Shown: positions 17,578 through 26,473, numbered from the stretch's first letter. The stretch: 48,021 bases of DNA from Moraxella atlantae NBRC 14588 (GCF_001591265.1 NZ_BCUL01000012.1:1-48021); one strand, 5' to 3'. Notes: a model not told the origin generated them from the sequence alone. Made by a program: numbers and translations.

Positions 17578-18615
17578 TCAATGCTTGGGCTGCAGGGATG
17601 CTATCTGCGTTTCACGCCATGCCAACAAATCCACCACATCTTGCTTGATGCCTGCTTTGAGCGCGTCCAAACCGTTGTAATTGCGCTCACCGTGTAAAAA
17701 GTGCAAAAACCGCACGCTAAGGTTGCGCCCGTACAAATCGCCTTTAAATTGTGGAAAAAATACCTCAAGCCGCCACGTTTCGCCTTGTACCGTTGGGCGC
17801 GTGCCGACGCTTGCTGCACCAAATAAGCTATTAGGCGCAAACCCTGCCACACCTGCCTGTCCATCTTGCGCCAGATCCGTCAGCGGTGTGCCATCGGTTG
17901 TCCACACATCCACGCCATAAATGCCATGCAATGGCGGACGAATACGCGCCAGTGCGATATTTGCCGTTGGAAAATTCAGCGTGCGCCCGATTTTATCACC
18001 GTGTAGTACTGTACCTGTGATGGTGTAATCACGCCCCAAGAGCCGCGCTGCCGCTGTCAAATCGCCTTGTTGTAAATACGCTCGAATACGCGTTGAACTG
18101 ACGCGCTCAAGCGTGGCAGGGTCATCGCAAACGGTGTCCAAATGCGTTACCGCAAAGCCCTGCGCGCGCAAAAATTCGCCATCGCCTGTGCGGTCTTGCC
18201 CAAAGCGAAAATCATCGCCAATTAACAGACCTTTTACGTTAAGTTTGGCTAATTGGTTGGCAAACGCTTGCGCCGATAGACAGCGCAATGCGTCATCAAA
18301 CCGCGCTACAATGATACGCTCAACTCCACATGCCGTGAGCAACGCGGATTTTTCGGCAAAGTTAGTTAAGCGGGCAGGGGCATTAGCAGGATCAAACCAT
18401 TCTCGTGGCTGTGGTTCAAATACCATCACCGCGCTGATCAAGTTCTGCGTGCGCGATTGTTCAATCAAAGCGCGTAGAATCGCTTGATGCCCCAAGTGCA
18501 CGCCATCAAAATTACCAATGGCCATCAGCAGACCACGACGATCTATCGAAGTGTGAGGATTTGCCAATGCGTTGTCTAAATACTCAATCTGCCTCATTGC
18601 TGTCTCATTTGTCAT
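17578..18615 (-). CDS. ribF: Bifunctional riboflavin kinase / FAD synthetase
   Basis: Converts riboflavin to FMN and then FAD in the cytoplasm. 345 residues. The N-terminal nucleotidyltransferase shows GNFDGVHLGH (34-43), GDDFRFG (133-139) and SSTRIR (173-178). The C-terminal flavokinase begins near 200 and carries the FPTAN motif (215-219) and the long insert typical of RibF. The ATG at 18615 is taken; ATG 18597 (MRQIEYL) is also possible because neither has a strong ribosome binding site. Upstream of ileS in the usual order. FAD supply is relevant to the Aer-like PAS protein nearby, though no direct link is shown. Confidence 0.95.
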   Translation of the reverse strand: MTNETAMRQIEYLDNALANPHTSIDRRGLLMAIGNFDGVHLGHQAILRALIEQSRTQNLISAVMVFEPQPREWFDPANAPARLTNFAEKSALLTACGVERIIVARFDDALRCLSAQAFANQLAKLNVKGLLIGDDFRFGQDRTGDGEFLRAQGFAVTHLDTVCDDPATLERVSSTRIRAYLQQGDLTAAARLLGRDYTITGTVLHGDKIGRTLNFPTANIALARIRPPLHGIYGVDVWTTDGTPLTDLAQDGQAGVAGFAPNSLFGAASVGTRPTVQGETWRLEVFFPQFKGDLYGRNLSVRFLHFLHGERNYNGLDALKAGIKQDVVDLLAWRETQIASLQPKH

Positions 18616-18922
18616 TCGTCTTGCTCACACTGGCTTGATCAAACAAAGTACTGTCAATTTCTTTGGAGAGTAAAATGTGAAATGTGGCTATTATAAGCCA
18701 AAAAACGATTTATCATAACTATCAGTCAGTCATCAACCCTGTGATCCAGAAACTTTCATTGACGGTCGTCACATGGATTGAAAATATGGATTTTGAGCTT
18801 TTTTGTCCAGCAGTGTTTATTATCGCAAACGCTTATGATATGGTGTAAAAAATAAAATCTAATATAATTCAAATTTCAGTCAGTATTTAGTCTGTCTAGA
18901 AAAAAATTTTTTGGAGAAACCG
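18616..18922. other. Divergent intergenic region ribF / BPSS1780-type gene
   Basis: 307 bp holding a probable ribF promoter (18690-18718) and a TATAAT at 18863-18868 that may serve the plus-strand gene, without a good -35. No gene and no FMN riboswitch-like conserved blocks were recognised. Confidence 0.5.
18690..18718 (-). promoter_or_regulatory. Candidate ribF promoter
   Basis: On the minus strand TATAAT (18690-18695) with a 17-bp spacer to TTATGA (18713-18718). The -10 sits inside a GGCT-ATTATA-AGCC palindrome. The -35 is weak. Confidence 0.5.
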
Positions 18923-19765
18923 ATGCAACCTAATAACTCGCTTAATCCACCAAAACCTTCTGCGCTACCACCCATCAATCCATCGCCATTTGGCCAGCCT
19001 CCATCTGGTTCGCCGCCTTTCGGTGAGCCAAGCTTACTGACCGAACCTAACCACGTACCTGCAGGCATGGGGATGACTTGGATTAAGCAAGCTTGGGCTT
19101 TAATGAAGCAAAATCTAGGTATTTTTTTGGGTGCGTATTGGGCATTTGTTGTTTTGTTGATGTTAGCCTGGCTGATTCCCTTTGTAAACATCATTAGTTC
19201 ATTTTTGGGTGTGTTTTGTACGGCAGGGCTTTGCTATATGGTTCATCAACAGGCGTTGGGTCGTCCTGTGACTTTTGAGCAGTTATTTATTGGGTTTAAA
19301 CATCATGCAGGCAATTTGATTGTGATGCAACTATTAATGGGGGCGTTCTATTTTGTGGCGTTAATTCCCGCGATTCTGCTGATAACACTTGGAGGTTTAA
19401 CAGGCGCCTTGACTGAGTCAACGCTCGACGCCGATACGATGGGTTTGGGTATGGTTTTATTGCTATCGTTGGCATTTTTGTACCTGCTGGTTGTGCTCAC
19501 AGCGCTAGTCGGAGTGGCATGGTTAGCCCCGGCTTTGATCGTACTGCATAATATGGATGCCTTGAGTGCACTCAAGCTAAGTTGGCGCGCATTTAAGAAA
19601 AACATAGGTGCATACATGGTTTTATGGTTGGTTTGTAGTTTGTTGGTATTGGTGGGTGCTTTAACGTTGGGATTGGCTTATATTGTGCTATTCCCACTAC
19701 TGATTATTGCTATTTATACTAGCTATCGTAGTGTGCTGACGGATCTACCATTGCCTAACGCGTGA
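18923..19765 (+). CDS. BPSS1780-type multi-pass inner membrane protein
   Basis: 280 residues, function unknown. Residues 1-50 are Pro/Ser-rich and cytoplasmic-looking (NPPKPSALPP, PSGSPPFG). A short soluble helix (WIKQAWALMKQNLGIF) leads into about six hydrophobic segments (near 68-86, 90-108, 132-156, 176-205, 230-248, 250-268). The pattern matches the BPSS1780 family as remembered, whose proteins share a short cytosolic lead followed by a DUF-type membrane domain. The ATG at 18923 is chosen because GGAG at 18913-18916 precedes it by 6 nt; an upstream TTG overlaps that site. It ends at a shared terminator with pilU. Confidence 0.72.
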   Translation: MQPNNSLNPPKPSALPPINPSPFGQPPSGSPPFGEPSLLTEPNHVPAGMGMTWIKQAWALMKQNLGIFLGAYWAFVVLLMLAWLIPFVNIISSFLGVFCTAGLCYMVHQQALGRPVTFEQLFIGFKHHAGNLIVMQLLMGAFYFVALIPAILLITLGGLTGALTESTLDADTMGLGMVLLLSLAFLYLLVVLTALVGVAWLAPALIVLHNMDALSALKLSWRAFKKNIGAYMVLWLVCSLLVLVGALTLGLAYIVLFPLLIIAIYTSYRSVLTDLPLPNA

Positions 19766-19784
19766 TTTTTTATCGAATTCCACC

Positions 19785-19818
19785 AAAAAAAGCCGTCATT
19801 TATTTAGACGGCTTTTTT
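19785..19818. terminator. Bidirectional terminator (BPSS1780-type gene / pilU)
   Basis: AGCCGTC/GACGGCT stem (19791-19797 and 19807-19813), extended by A and T runs on either side, between convergent genes. Confidence 0.9.
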
Positions 19819-19855
19819 AATGGTAAATTGGAAAGATGACTACTTGGCTAAAAAT

Positions 19856-21007
19856 CTATAGCCGAAAACGCGTGGGCGCAACTTCTTCTTCATCAGCTTG
19901 CAAAGAAAAATCACTATCCGCCTCATCGATAGGCTGCGGAATTTTACTGTGCAATTTAATCATCAAGCGCAAATCGTTGGGTGAATCAGCAGAGCGCAGT
20001 GCGTCTTGGTAGCTGATTTCGCCTTTTTCGTACAAGTCAAACAACGCCTGATCAAAGGTTTGCATCCCGACTTCTCGGGAACGTTTCATGACAGGTTTGA
20101 TTTCATGAATCTCACCTTTGCGGATATAATCACCGACCAACTGGGTGTTAAGCAAAATCTCAATGGCAGCGCGGCGACCTTTGCCATCGGGGGTAGGGAT
20201 TAATTGCTGAGCGATAATCGCGCGCAGATTGAGCGACAAATCCATCAAAATCTGCTCATGCTGCTCAGATTCAAAAAAGTGAATGATACGGTCAATGGCT
20301 TGGTTGGCGTTGTTGGCGTGCAGCGTGGCAAACACCAAGTGCCCTGTTTCGGCATACTGTACCGCGTAATCCATGACCTCACGTGAGCGAATCTCACCAA
20401 TCAAAATCACATCGGGTGCTTGGCGCAGGGTATTTTTTAGCCCTGCCTCAAACGATTTGGTATCAATACCAACTTCGCGTTGGGTGATGATACAGCCTTT
20501 GTGTTCATGCACGTATTCAATCGGGTCTTCAATGGTGATGATATGCCCACGTGAGTTTTCGTTGCGATAACCCATCATCGCCGCAAGTGTGGTCGATTTG
20601 CCCGTACCTGTCGCACCGACAAGCAGCACAATACCGCGTTTTTTCATAGCGATTTCGTTGAGGATAGGCGGCAAATTGAGCTGTTCAACGGTGGGGATTT
20701 TGGTTTCGATTTTACGCAGCACCATGCCTGCCATGTCGCGCTGCACAAACGCCGATACGCGAAAACGCGCAGTTTGGGCGCGGTCACTGATGGCAAACTG
20801 GCATTCATTGGTTTGTTTAAATTCCTCGACCTGTGCAGGGGTCATGATGCTTGTTACCAGTTGCATGGTTTGTTCGGCGGTCAGCGGCGTTTTGGTGACG
20901 GGTACAATCTGACCGTTGATTTTCATAGATGGCGGTACATCGGCAGTGATAAATAAATCTGAACCGTTTTTTTGCACCATCAGTTGCAACAGTTTGTCAA
21001 AATCCAT
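19856..21007 (-). CDS. pilU: Type IV pilus retraction ATPase PilU
   Basis: Accessory retraction motor of type IV pili, working with PilT at the inner membrane. 383 residues. PilU-like N-terminus (MDFDKLLQLMVQKNGSDLFI). Walker A is GATGTGKST (131-139), followed by TIEDPIEYVHEH, the Walker B region DVILIGEIRS and a His box (TGHLVFATLHANNANQAIDR). An acidic C-terminal tail follows residue 355. The ATG at 21007 is the family start; a longer open frame back to 21259 overlaps pilT and is not supported. It follows pilT by 64 nt, so co-transcription is likely. The PilT-specific AIRNLIRE motif is replaced by a looser form, as expected for PilU. Confidence 0.95.
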   Translation of the reverse strand: MDFDKLLQLMVQKNGSDLFITADVPPSMKINGQIVPVTKTPLTAEQTMQLVTSIMTPAQVEEFKQTNECQFAISDRAQTARFRVSAFVQRDMAGMVLRKIETKIPTVEQLNLPPILNEIAMKKRGIVLLVGATGTGKSTTLAAMMGYRNENSRGHIITIEDPIEYVHEHKGCIITQREVGIDTKSFEAGLKNTLRQAPDVILIGEIRSREVMDYAVQYAETGHLVFATLHANNANQAIDRIIHFFESEQHEQILMDLSLNLRAIIAQQLIPTPDGKGRRAAIEILLNTQLVGDYIRKGEIHEIKPVMKRSREVGMQTFDQALFDLYEKGEISYQDALRSADSPNDLRLMIKLHSKIPQPIDEADSDFSLQADEEEVAPTRFRL

Positions 21008-21071
21008 CGCGTGATTTTCCTGTGAGATTTCTATAGATATCTTTGACTTTAAAAAATAAAATTTAAATAAA

Positions 21072-22121
21072 TTACATAAAGTTTTCGGGCTGTTTGGCAT
21101 AGGCGCGCGCTGATTCACGGCTGATAATGCCTTTATTGACCAGTTCGCGTAGGCTTTGGTCAAGCGTCTGCATGCCTTCGCCTGCACTGGTCTGGATTGC
21201 CGAATACATTTGCGCGATCTTGTTTTCACGAATGAGGTTGCGAATCGCAGGCGTGCCAATCATGATTTCATGCGCCGCCACCCGTCCGCCCGTTTGGCGT
21301 TTGAGCAAGGTTTGCGAGATAACCGCCTGCAATGACTCCGACAACATCGCACGGATCATGTCTTTTTCGGCGGCAGGGAACACATCGACCACGCGGTCAA
21401 TGGTTTTGGCGGCAGACGTGGTGTGCAGCGTACCAAACACCAAGTGCCCCGTTTCGGCGGCGGTCAATGCCAAACGAATGGTTTCTAAGTCACGCATCTC
21501 ACCGACCAAAATCACGTCAGGGTCTTCACGCAAGGCAGAGCGCAACGCGGCATCAAAGCTTAGCGTGTCGCGGTGCACCTCGCGCTGGTTAATCAAGCTT
21601 TTTTTGGATTCGTGAACAAACTCGATCGGGTCTTCGATGGTCAAAATATGCTCTTTGCGCGTACTATTGATGAAATCAATCATCGCCGCCAGTGTGGTTG
21701 ATTTGCCCGAACCTGTTGGTCCTGTCACCAAGACAATACCGCGCTTGTAGCTGGCGACTTTTTCAAATACTGGCCCCATGCCCAAATCTTGCATCGTCAA
21801 AACTTTGGATGGAATCGTCCGAAATACCGCGCCTGCGCCACGGTTTTGGTTGAAAGCATTGACGCGAAAACGTGCGACTTCGGGAATTTCAAACGAAAAA
21901 TCGGTTTCAAAAAATTCTTCATAGTCAGCGCGCTGCTTGTCATTCATGATGTCATAAATCAGCGCGTGCACCTTTTGGTGGTCAAGCGGTGGCATATTGA
22001 TTTTGTTAATCTCACCGTCCACACGAATCATTGGCGGTAAGCCTGCCGAAATGTGCAAATCCGAGGCTTTATTTTTGTTTGCAAAACGCAACAAGTCATC
22101 AATGCTTAAATCTTTTGCCAT
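21072..22121 (-). CDS. pilT: Type IV pilus retraction ATPase PilT
   Basis: Hexameric ATPase that depolymerises type IV pili, driving twitching motility and DNA uptake. 349 residues. Walker A GPTGSGKST (134-142), TIEDPIEFVHES, Walker B DVILVGEMRD, His box TGHLVFGTLHT, and the PilT hallmark AIRNLIRENK followed by IAQMYS. The ATG at 22121 gives the family N-terminus (MAKDLSIDDLL); an upstream frame to 22154 is not needed. First gene of pilTU, divergent from yggS, the same neighbourhood as in Pseudomonas. Its presence makes a polarity GTPase system upstream in the window functionally interesting. Confidence 0.97.
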   Translation of the reverse strand: MAKDLSIDDLLRFANKNKASDLHISAGLPPMIRVDGEINKINMPPLDHQKVHALIYDIMNDKQRADYEEFFETDFSFEIPEVARFRVNAFNQNRGAGAVFRTIPSKVLTMQDLGMGPVFEKVASYKRGIVLVTGPTGSGKSTTLAAMIDFINSTRKEHILTIEDPIEFVHESKKSLINQREVHRDTLSFDAALRSALREDPDVILVGEMRDLETIRLALTAAETGHLVFGTLHTTSAAKTIDRVVDVFPAAEKDMIRAMLSESLQAVISQTLLKRQTGGRVAAHEIMIGTPAIRNLIRENKIAQMYSAIQTSAGEGMQTLDQSLRELVNKGIISRESARAYAKQPENFM

Positions 22122-22172
22122 GTTCAAATCCCGATTGTCCGCACGCGGCGGCATAAAAATAAAATTTGCCTT

Positions 22173-22200
22173 ATTATACTATAGCTTAGCAAGGCGACAA
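22173..22200 (-). promoter_or_regulatory. Candidate pilTU promoter
   Basis: On the minus strand TTGTCG (22195-22200), 16-bp spacer, TATAAT (22173-22178), about 50 nt before the pilT start. Confidence 0.6.
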
Positions 22201-22301
22201 GCCAAAACCGCCAAACGGTCAAACAGGTGGTGTGGGTACACCCATCAACGTGACATTGGCAAAATCATGTTAAAATCCAATCGTTTTTAACCTACTATAT
22301 T

Positions 22302-22341
22302 TAACCGACTCAACTAAAAATCTAACTGACTCAACTAAAAA
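22302..22341 (+). repeat. Tandem 21-bp repeat in the yggS leader
   Basis: TAACCGACTCAACTAAAAA at 22302-22320 recurs at 22323-22341 with one C-to-T change, a period of 21 bp, ending about 13 nt before the yggS start. Confidence 0.8.
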
Positions 22342-22354
22342 CAGGTATCAACCG

Positions 22355-23092
22355 ATGGCTACTACCGACCAACTTCAACTACCCGACGAGCAAGCCGCCG
22401 AACTGGTCACACGTTGGCAAACTGCCTATGAGCAGGTGCAAACCGCAGCACAAACCCACCACACCGTGCCTGTGCGCCTACTTGCCGTGTCCAAAACTCA
22501 CCCTGCGGCGGCTGTTCACACCTTGGCACAAGCAGGGCAGCACGAATTTGGCGAAAACTACGTGCAAGAAGCAGTTGAAAAAATCACCGCGTTGTCTGAC
22601 AAGCGTTATGATGGCAAGGCGCTGGTTTGGCATTTTATCGGGCATATTCAGCGCAACAAAACCAAAACTATTGCCGCATATTTTGACTGGGTGCACAGCG
22701 TTGATAGCCTACTGATTGCCGAACGCCTAAGCCGCCAACGCGGTGAGCATGGCATTGCCACGCCATTGAATGTCTGTATTCAGCTTAATATCGACGATGA
22801 AACCAGCAAATCAGGCTGCCAACCCGAAGAGCTGCCTGAACTTGTGCGCGCGATAAGCCAGTTGCCCAATTTACGCTTGCGCGGTTTGATGATTATTCCT
22901 GCCAAAGACAGCACCAGTGCGTTTAGTCGTACCCGTCAGTTATTTGACGTGGTGCAAGACCAGCACGCCAACCCGACTGATTGGGACACGCTGAGCATGG
23001 GGATGTCGGCGGATATGACTACCGCGATTGCTGCAGGCGCGACCATCGTACGCGTGGGCACAGCGATTTTTGGCCAACGCCCTGCCAAATAA
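22355..23092 (+). CDS. yggS: YggS/PLPBP family pyridoxal phosphate homeostasis protein
   Basis: A cytoplasmic PLP-binding protein of the alanine-racemase-like fold that buffers PLP and influences amino acid pools; no enzymatic activity is established for the family. 245 residues. The PLP lysine is K47 in LLAVSKTHP; HEFGENYVQEA and WHFIGHIQRNKTK follow in the usual order; the C-terminal LSMGMSADMTTAIAAGATIVRVGTAIFG loop binds the phosphate. Divergent from pilT, as in Pseudomonas. The ribosome binding site is AGG just before the ATG region and overlaps the end of the tandem repeat. Confidence 0.95.
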   Translation: MATTDQLQLPDEQAAELVTRWQTAYEQVQTAAQTHHTVPVRLLAVSKTHPAAAVHTLAQAGQHEFGENYVQEAVEKITALSDKRYDGKALVWHFIGHIQRNKTKTIAAYFDWVHSVDSLLIAERLSRQRGEHGIATPLNVCIQLNIDDETSKSGCQPEELPELVRAISQLPNLRLRGLMIIPAKDSTSAFSRTRQLFDVVQDQHANPTDWDTLSMGMSADMTTAIAAGATIVRVGTAIFGQRPAK

Positions 23093-23276
23093 GCCAAGCG
23101 CCTAGCAAAAGTGCAGCAAAAACTGGTTAAGCGTTGGCTAAGCAGCAGATTAGGGTAAAATGTTGCGACAATCTTACCCAATCGCTAACGTATTATTTCC
23201 GTAAAGTTATACGCTTACAAAGTAATAATTATTAACATTTTGCGCAAAAAAGATATCCAAAAATGGTAAATTTTAT

Positions 23277-23285
23277 TGTTATGAT
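23277..23285 (+). promoter_or_regulatory. Extended -10 promoter of the NlpC/P60 gene
   Basis: TGT-TATGAT, 127 nt before the start codon, implies a leader of about 120 nt that contains the inverted repeat at 23333-23385. Confidence 0.5.
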
Positions 23286-23332
23286 AGCCTCGTTTTACAA
23301 AATGTAACCACGTTAAGTAAATTGTAATTTTT

Positions 23333-23385
23333 ATCCGTATGCCAATCGGCGCATATCAAGCCTAAACAGCCTGCGACATACGGAT
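23333..23385 (+). promoter_or_regulatory. Structured leader: 9-bp inverted repeat
   Basis: ATCCGTATG (23333-23341) and CATACGGAT (23377-23385) are perfectly complementary and enclose 35 nt with a smaller GCC-AATC-GGC hairpin. The closing stem ends about 26 nt before the start codon, near the ribosome binding region, so it could be a cis-regulatory RNA. It matches no riboswitch known to me. Confidence 0.5.
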
Positions 23386-23411
23386 AGGAATCGAGCACGG
23401 GAAACCACGCC

Positions 23412-23978
23412 ATGCCAACGCTATCAAAACTTGTTTGTGCCGCTTTAACTTGTCTTGCCGTTCAATTGCCTGCCCATGCCGACAACACTGACGGCAGTTT
23501 TCAAACCGCCCCAAGCTTCAGCTGGTGGAGCGGTGACAAAAGCGCGAACAACAACGCAACGGGTGGTGGCGGTGTGTTTGGTGGACGTTCGCTTAGCGTT
23601 GATGGTCTGATTAACAGTGCCAAAAACTTGATTGGCTTGCCATATCGTGCAGGCGGTACCAGCCCAACCAGCGGTTTTGATTGCAGCGGTTTTGTGCAGT
23701 ATGTGTTCAAACACGCCGCAAACGTTGATTTGCCACGCACCTCGCGCGACATGGCACAAGTGGGACAATCAGTCAGCCGTGACAATCTACGCCCTGGTGA
23801 TATGGTATTTTTTGCGCATACCCGTGGCGGCGGCAATCGTATTTCACACGTTGGTGTATATGTCGGGGAAGGTCATTTCATCCACTCACCATCAACAGGC
23901 AAAACTATCCAAATCAACAGCATGGACAGCGGCTACTGGTCAAGCAAGTTTGTTACCGCGCGTCGTGTGACGGACTGA
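23412..23978 (+). CDS. Secreted NlpC/P60 family peptidoglycan endopeptidase
   Basis: Predicted to cleave within peptidoglycan stem peptides in the periplasm. 188 residues. Signal peptide 1-23 with cleavage at AHA-D, then a Gly/Asn-rich linker to about 60, then a C40 peptidase domain. Catalytic residues are C91 in GFDCSGFVQ, H146 in ISHVGVYVG and H158 in HFIHSP. RAGGTSPTSGFDCSG and RPGDMVFF are typical. It has its own promoter with a structured leader and ends at a terminator, so it is monocistronic. Confidence 0.93.
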   Translation: MPTLSKLVCAALTCLAVQLPAHADNTDGSFQTAPSFSWWSGDKSANNNATGGGGVFGGRSLSVDGLINSAKNLIGLPYRAGGTSPTSGFDCSGFVQYVFKHAANVDLPRTSRDMAQVGQSVSRDNLRPGDMVFFAHTRGGGNRISHVGVYVGEGHFIHSPSTGKTIQINSMDSGYWSSKFVTARRVTD

Positions 23979-24000
23979 GCCAAAATTTTAGTATTTTGAT

Positions 24001-24037
24001 AAAAACGTTGGTGTTGCACAATATCAACGTTTTTTTG
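24001..24037 (+). terminator. Terminator of the NlpC/P60 gene
   Basis: AAAAACGTTG (24001-24010) pairs with CAACGTTTTT (24025-24034) and is followed by more Ts. Confidence 0.8.
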
Positions 24038-24076
24038 TGCATCAAATTTAAATTGCTATAAAGGATAGGGGGGGTT

Positions 24077-24109
24077 AAAAAAGGATTGTCCCGTGACAAT
24101 CCTTTTTTT
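24077..24109. terminator. Bidirectional terminator between NlpC/P60 gene and nadE
   Basis: A perfect 10-bp stem AAGGATTGTC/GACAATCCTT with a CCGT tetraloop, flanked by an A-run and a T-run. It serves nadE on the minus strand and backs up the preceding terminator. Confidence 0.92.
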
Positions 24110-24174
24110 GTATCACCAACCTTTTTGGTGTCAAAGTAGGCAGGCGAATATCTAAACAGACGAACATCTAAGCG

Positions 24175-25932
24175 TTAGGCCTTGCCTTGCGCGTCGGCAT
24201 CACTGCGCACAAATTCCAATGACCAATGATTAACCAATGGATAACGCCGCGCACGTCCAAACGCGCGTTGGCTGATTTTGGTACCAATCGCGGCCTGGCG
24301 GCGTTTGTATTCATTGTGGTCTACCATGCTCAAGATACGCTGCACCAGTGCTTTGTCATAACCTGCCTGTACGATAGCATCAAAACCAAAGTCGCGGTCA
24401 ATATACAGCTCAAGGATTTTATCCAAAGTATCATAATCAGGTAGGCTGTCTTGGTCGGTTTGGTCGGGACGCAGCTCGGCACTCGGTGGGCGCGTGATCA
24501 CGCGTTCGGGGATGACGGGCGATTCTTCCAGACGGTTGCGGTAGTTTGCCAGTGCATAAACTTGGGTTTTGTACACGTCTTTGAGCACGTCAAAACCGCC
24601 TGCCATGTCGCCGTACAAGGTTGCATAGCCCACTGCCATTTCAGACTTATTGCCCGTGGTGATGACCAGATGCCCAAATTTATTGGACAATGCCATCAAA
24701 ATCATACCGCGTGCGCGTGCTTGGATGTTCTCTTCAGTGGTATCGGCTTTGGTATTGCTAAACATCGGCTCAAGCGTGCGCCGCATGCCCTCAACCGCGT
24801 CATGAATCGGGCATACGGTGTACGACACATTTAGGCGACGTGCCTGTGCTTGTGCGTCTTGCAGGCTGATTTGTGAGGTGTACTCATACGGCATCATGAC
24901 CGCATAGACTTTATCCGCGCCAAGCGCATCAACAGCAATACACAAGGTTAAAGCCGAATCAATGCCGCCCGATAAGCCCACCAACACGCCATTAAAACCC
25001 GATAAATTGACATAATCGCGCAGGCCTACCACCAACGCTTGGTAAGTTTCGGCAATTGGGCTTAGTGCCAACGGGGCTTTACGCTGACTTGATAGCACCA
25101 ATCTGCCCGAGTCGGCATCGCGGCGGATACTGGCGTATAACATCTGCTGCAAAAAACGCGGCGCTTCGTGCGCGCATTGCCCATCGGCATCCACCACCAT
25201 TGAGCCACCATCAAACACCAAATCATCTTGCCCACCTACGGTATTGACATACACAATCGGTAGCTGGTGCTCGCTGGCACGACGTTGGAGCAAATCCTTA
25301 CGTATTTGCTGTTTGTTTTGCTCAAACGGTGACGCATTGACACACACCACTATATCCGCGCCTTTGTGTTTTAGTGCGGCGATCGGTGCTTGCTGCCACA
25401 AGTCCTCACAAATCAACAAACCAATTGTCAAGCCTTGATAGTCAAACAAGACGTTATTTTGGCCAGTGCTAAAATAACGTTGCTCATCAAACACGCCATA
25501 ATTTGGCAAGCATTGTTTGTGATAAAAGCCTTTTTGCTGTCCGCTGTGGATAATCGCCAGTGAATTGAATGTGCCATGCGTGTCGATGTGCGGATAACCG
25601 ACCAACATAACGATATCTTGCACATGGCTCAGAATTTCAAAGGCATATTTGACGCGTGCGGCAAGGCTTGGGCGCAATAGCAAGTCTTCAGGCGGATAGC
25701 CCAACAGCGCAAGCTCAGGAAAGACGATCAAATTTGCGCCTTTTTGCCGCGCCTCATTGGCAAGCGCGACCATTTTATGCGCATTATGCACGATATCCCC
25801 GACGATAAACTGCTGCTGCGCGATGGCGACACGCAGTTCAGGTGTATCGTTGGGCGCTGTGTTAGGCGGCGCACTGTCTGTGGCGGCATGGGTCTGGCTT
25901 TCTGGCGGTGTATTGGGTGTATTGTGTGGCAT
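24175..25932 (-). CDS. nadE: Glutamine-dependent NAD+ synthetase
   Basis: Last step of NAD synthesis: amidation of deamido-NAD using ammonia from glutamine. 585 residues, cytoplasmic. N-terminal nitrilase-type glutaminase (about 33-290) with the triad E73 (FPELALLGYPPEDLL), K139 (YHKQCLPNYGVFDE) and C175 (LLICEDLW). C-terminal synthetase has the PP-loop SGGIDS (321-326) and TGNKSE. The ATG at 25932 follows AGGAA at a good distance; a longer frame to 26016 is not supported. Residues 1-30 form a Pro/Thr/Asn-rich leader not typical of the family core. Monocistronic, ended by a strong terminator. Confidence 0.96.
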   Translation of the reverse strand: MPHNTPNTPPESQTHAATDSAPPNTAPNDTPELRVAIAQQQFIVGDIVHNAHKMVALANEARQKGANLIVFPELALLGYPPEDLLLRPSLAARVKYAFEILSHVQDIVMLVGYPHIDTHGTFNSLAIIHSGQQKGFYHKQCLPNYGVFDEQRYFSTGQNNVLFDYQGLTIGLLICEDLWQQAPIAALKHKGADIVVCVNASPFEQNKQQIRKDLLQRRASEHQLPIVYVNTVGGQDDLVFDGGSMVVDADGQCAHEAPRFLQQMLYASIRRDADSGRLVLSSQRKAPLALSPIAETYQALVVGLRDYVNLSGFNGVLVGLSGGIDSALTLCIAVDALGADKVYAVMMPYEYTSQISLQDAQAQARRLNVSYTVCPIHDAVEGMRRTLEPMFSNTKADTTEENIQARARGMILMALSNKFGHLVITTGNKSEMAVGYATLYGDMAGGFDVLKDVYKTQVYALANYRNRLEESPVIPERVITRPPSAELRPDQTDQDSLPDYDTLDKILELYIDRDFGFDAIVQAGYDKALVQRILSMVDHNEYKRRQAAIGTKISQRAFGRARRYPLVNHWSLEFVRSDADAQGKA

Positions 25933-26215
25933 ATTATTGATTCCTATGTATTTTTTTAAAAATAATGGCTGCCAATAGGTTAAGCGGTTACAAAAAGTGG
26001 TTGTTCTAAACAACACTTGGCAAATTTTTGGCGCATTGTAGCACGTTATTTTTTAAAAATCAGTTGCAAAAATATATTGCTAAACACATGTTGATTGGTG
26101 GGATTTGATAGGTGCTTTGATTGATACACCAACAGAGGCTTTAATTTTGCCACAAAACTTGCTAGGCTAACGCTTAAAATACCGTAATTTAGGCAAATTA
26201 AGGTGAGGTGGGGCG

Positions 26216-26473
26216 ATGTTTTCGGTGCTATTGATGTGGATCGTGCTTGCGGCATGTATTTGGGGGATTTTTAAAATCATGTACCCGCGACCACCAGGCG
26301 GTTATTATCAGCCTAAACCTGGTGAATCAACTGAGCCGCGCCAATGTAATTACTGTGGGCATACCCTTGCTGAGTGGCGTGGTATTGTGGATGGGGATAA
26401 GTTTTTTTGTAACCCTGAGCATCAGGCGGATTTTTATGCAGGCAAAACCTATCGCCGCGTTGATGGTCATTGA
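26216..26473 (+). CDS. PP0621-type small membrane-anchored protein with Cys motif
   Basis: 85 residues. One N-terminal membrane helix (5-22) then a basic/proline stretch and a zinc-ribbon-like C-terminal part with C44, C47, C65 and H69 (CNYCGH, then FFCNPEH). This matches the PP0621 family of small proteins, whose function is unknown. GAGG-type site just before the ATG supports the start. Its 3' end overlaps the convergent zapA gene by 7 nt. Confidence 0.82.
   Translation: MFSVLLMWIVLAACIWGIFKIMYPRPPGGYYQPKPGESTEPRQCNYCGHTLAEWRGIVDGDKFFCNPEHQADFYAGKTYRRVDGH

Larger units (their letters stand above)
23093..23411. other. Intergenic region upstream of the NlpC/P60 gene
   Basis: 319 bp. An extended -10 promoter lies at 23277-23285 and a long leader with an inverted repeat at 23333-23385. 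The left half is AT-rich and has no supported gene. Confidence 0.5.

Noticed and set aside
21008-21259. N-terminal extension of PilU back to 21259
   Set aside because: It overlaps the conserved 3' end of pilT and is not part of the PilU family; ATG 21007 gives the standard N-terminus.
23333-23411. Known riboswitch (c-di-GMP or c-di-AMP type) before the NlpC/P60 gene
   Set aside because: Short matches such as CACGGGAAACC look suggestive but the conserved core blocks are missing.
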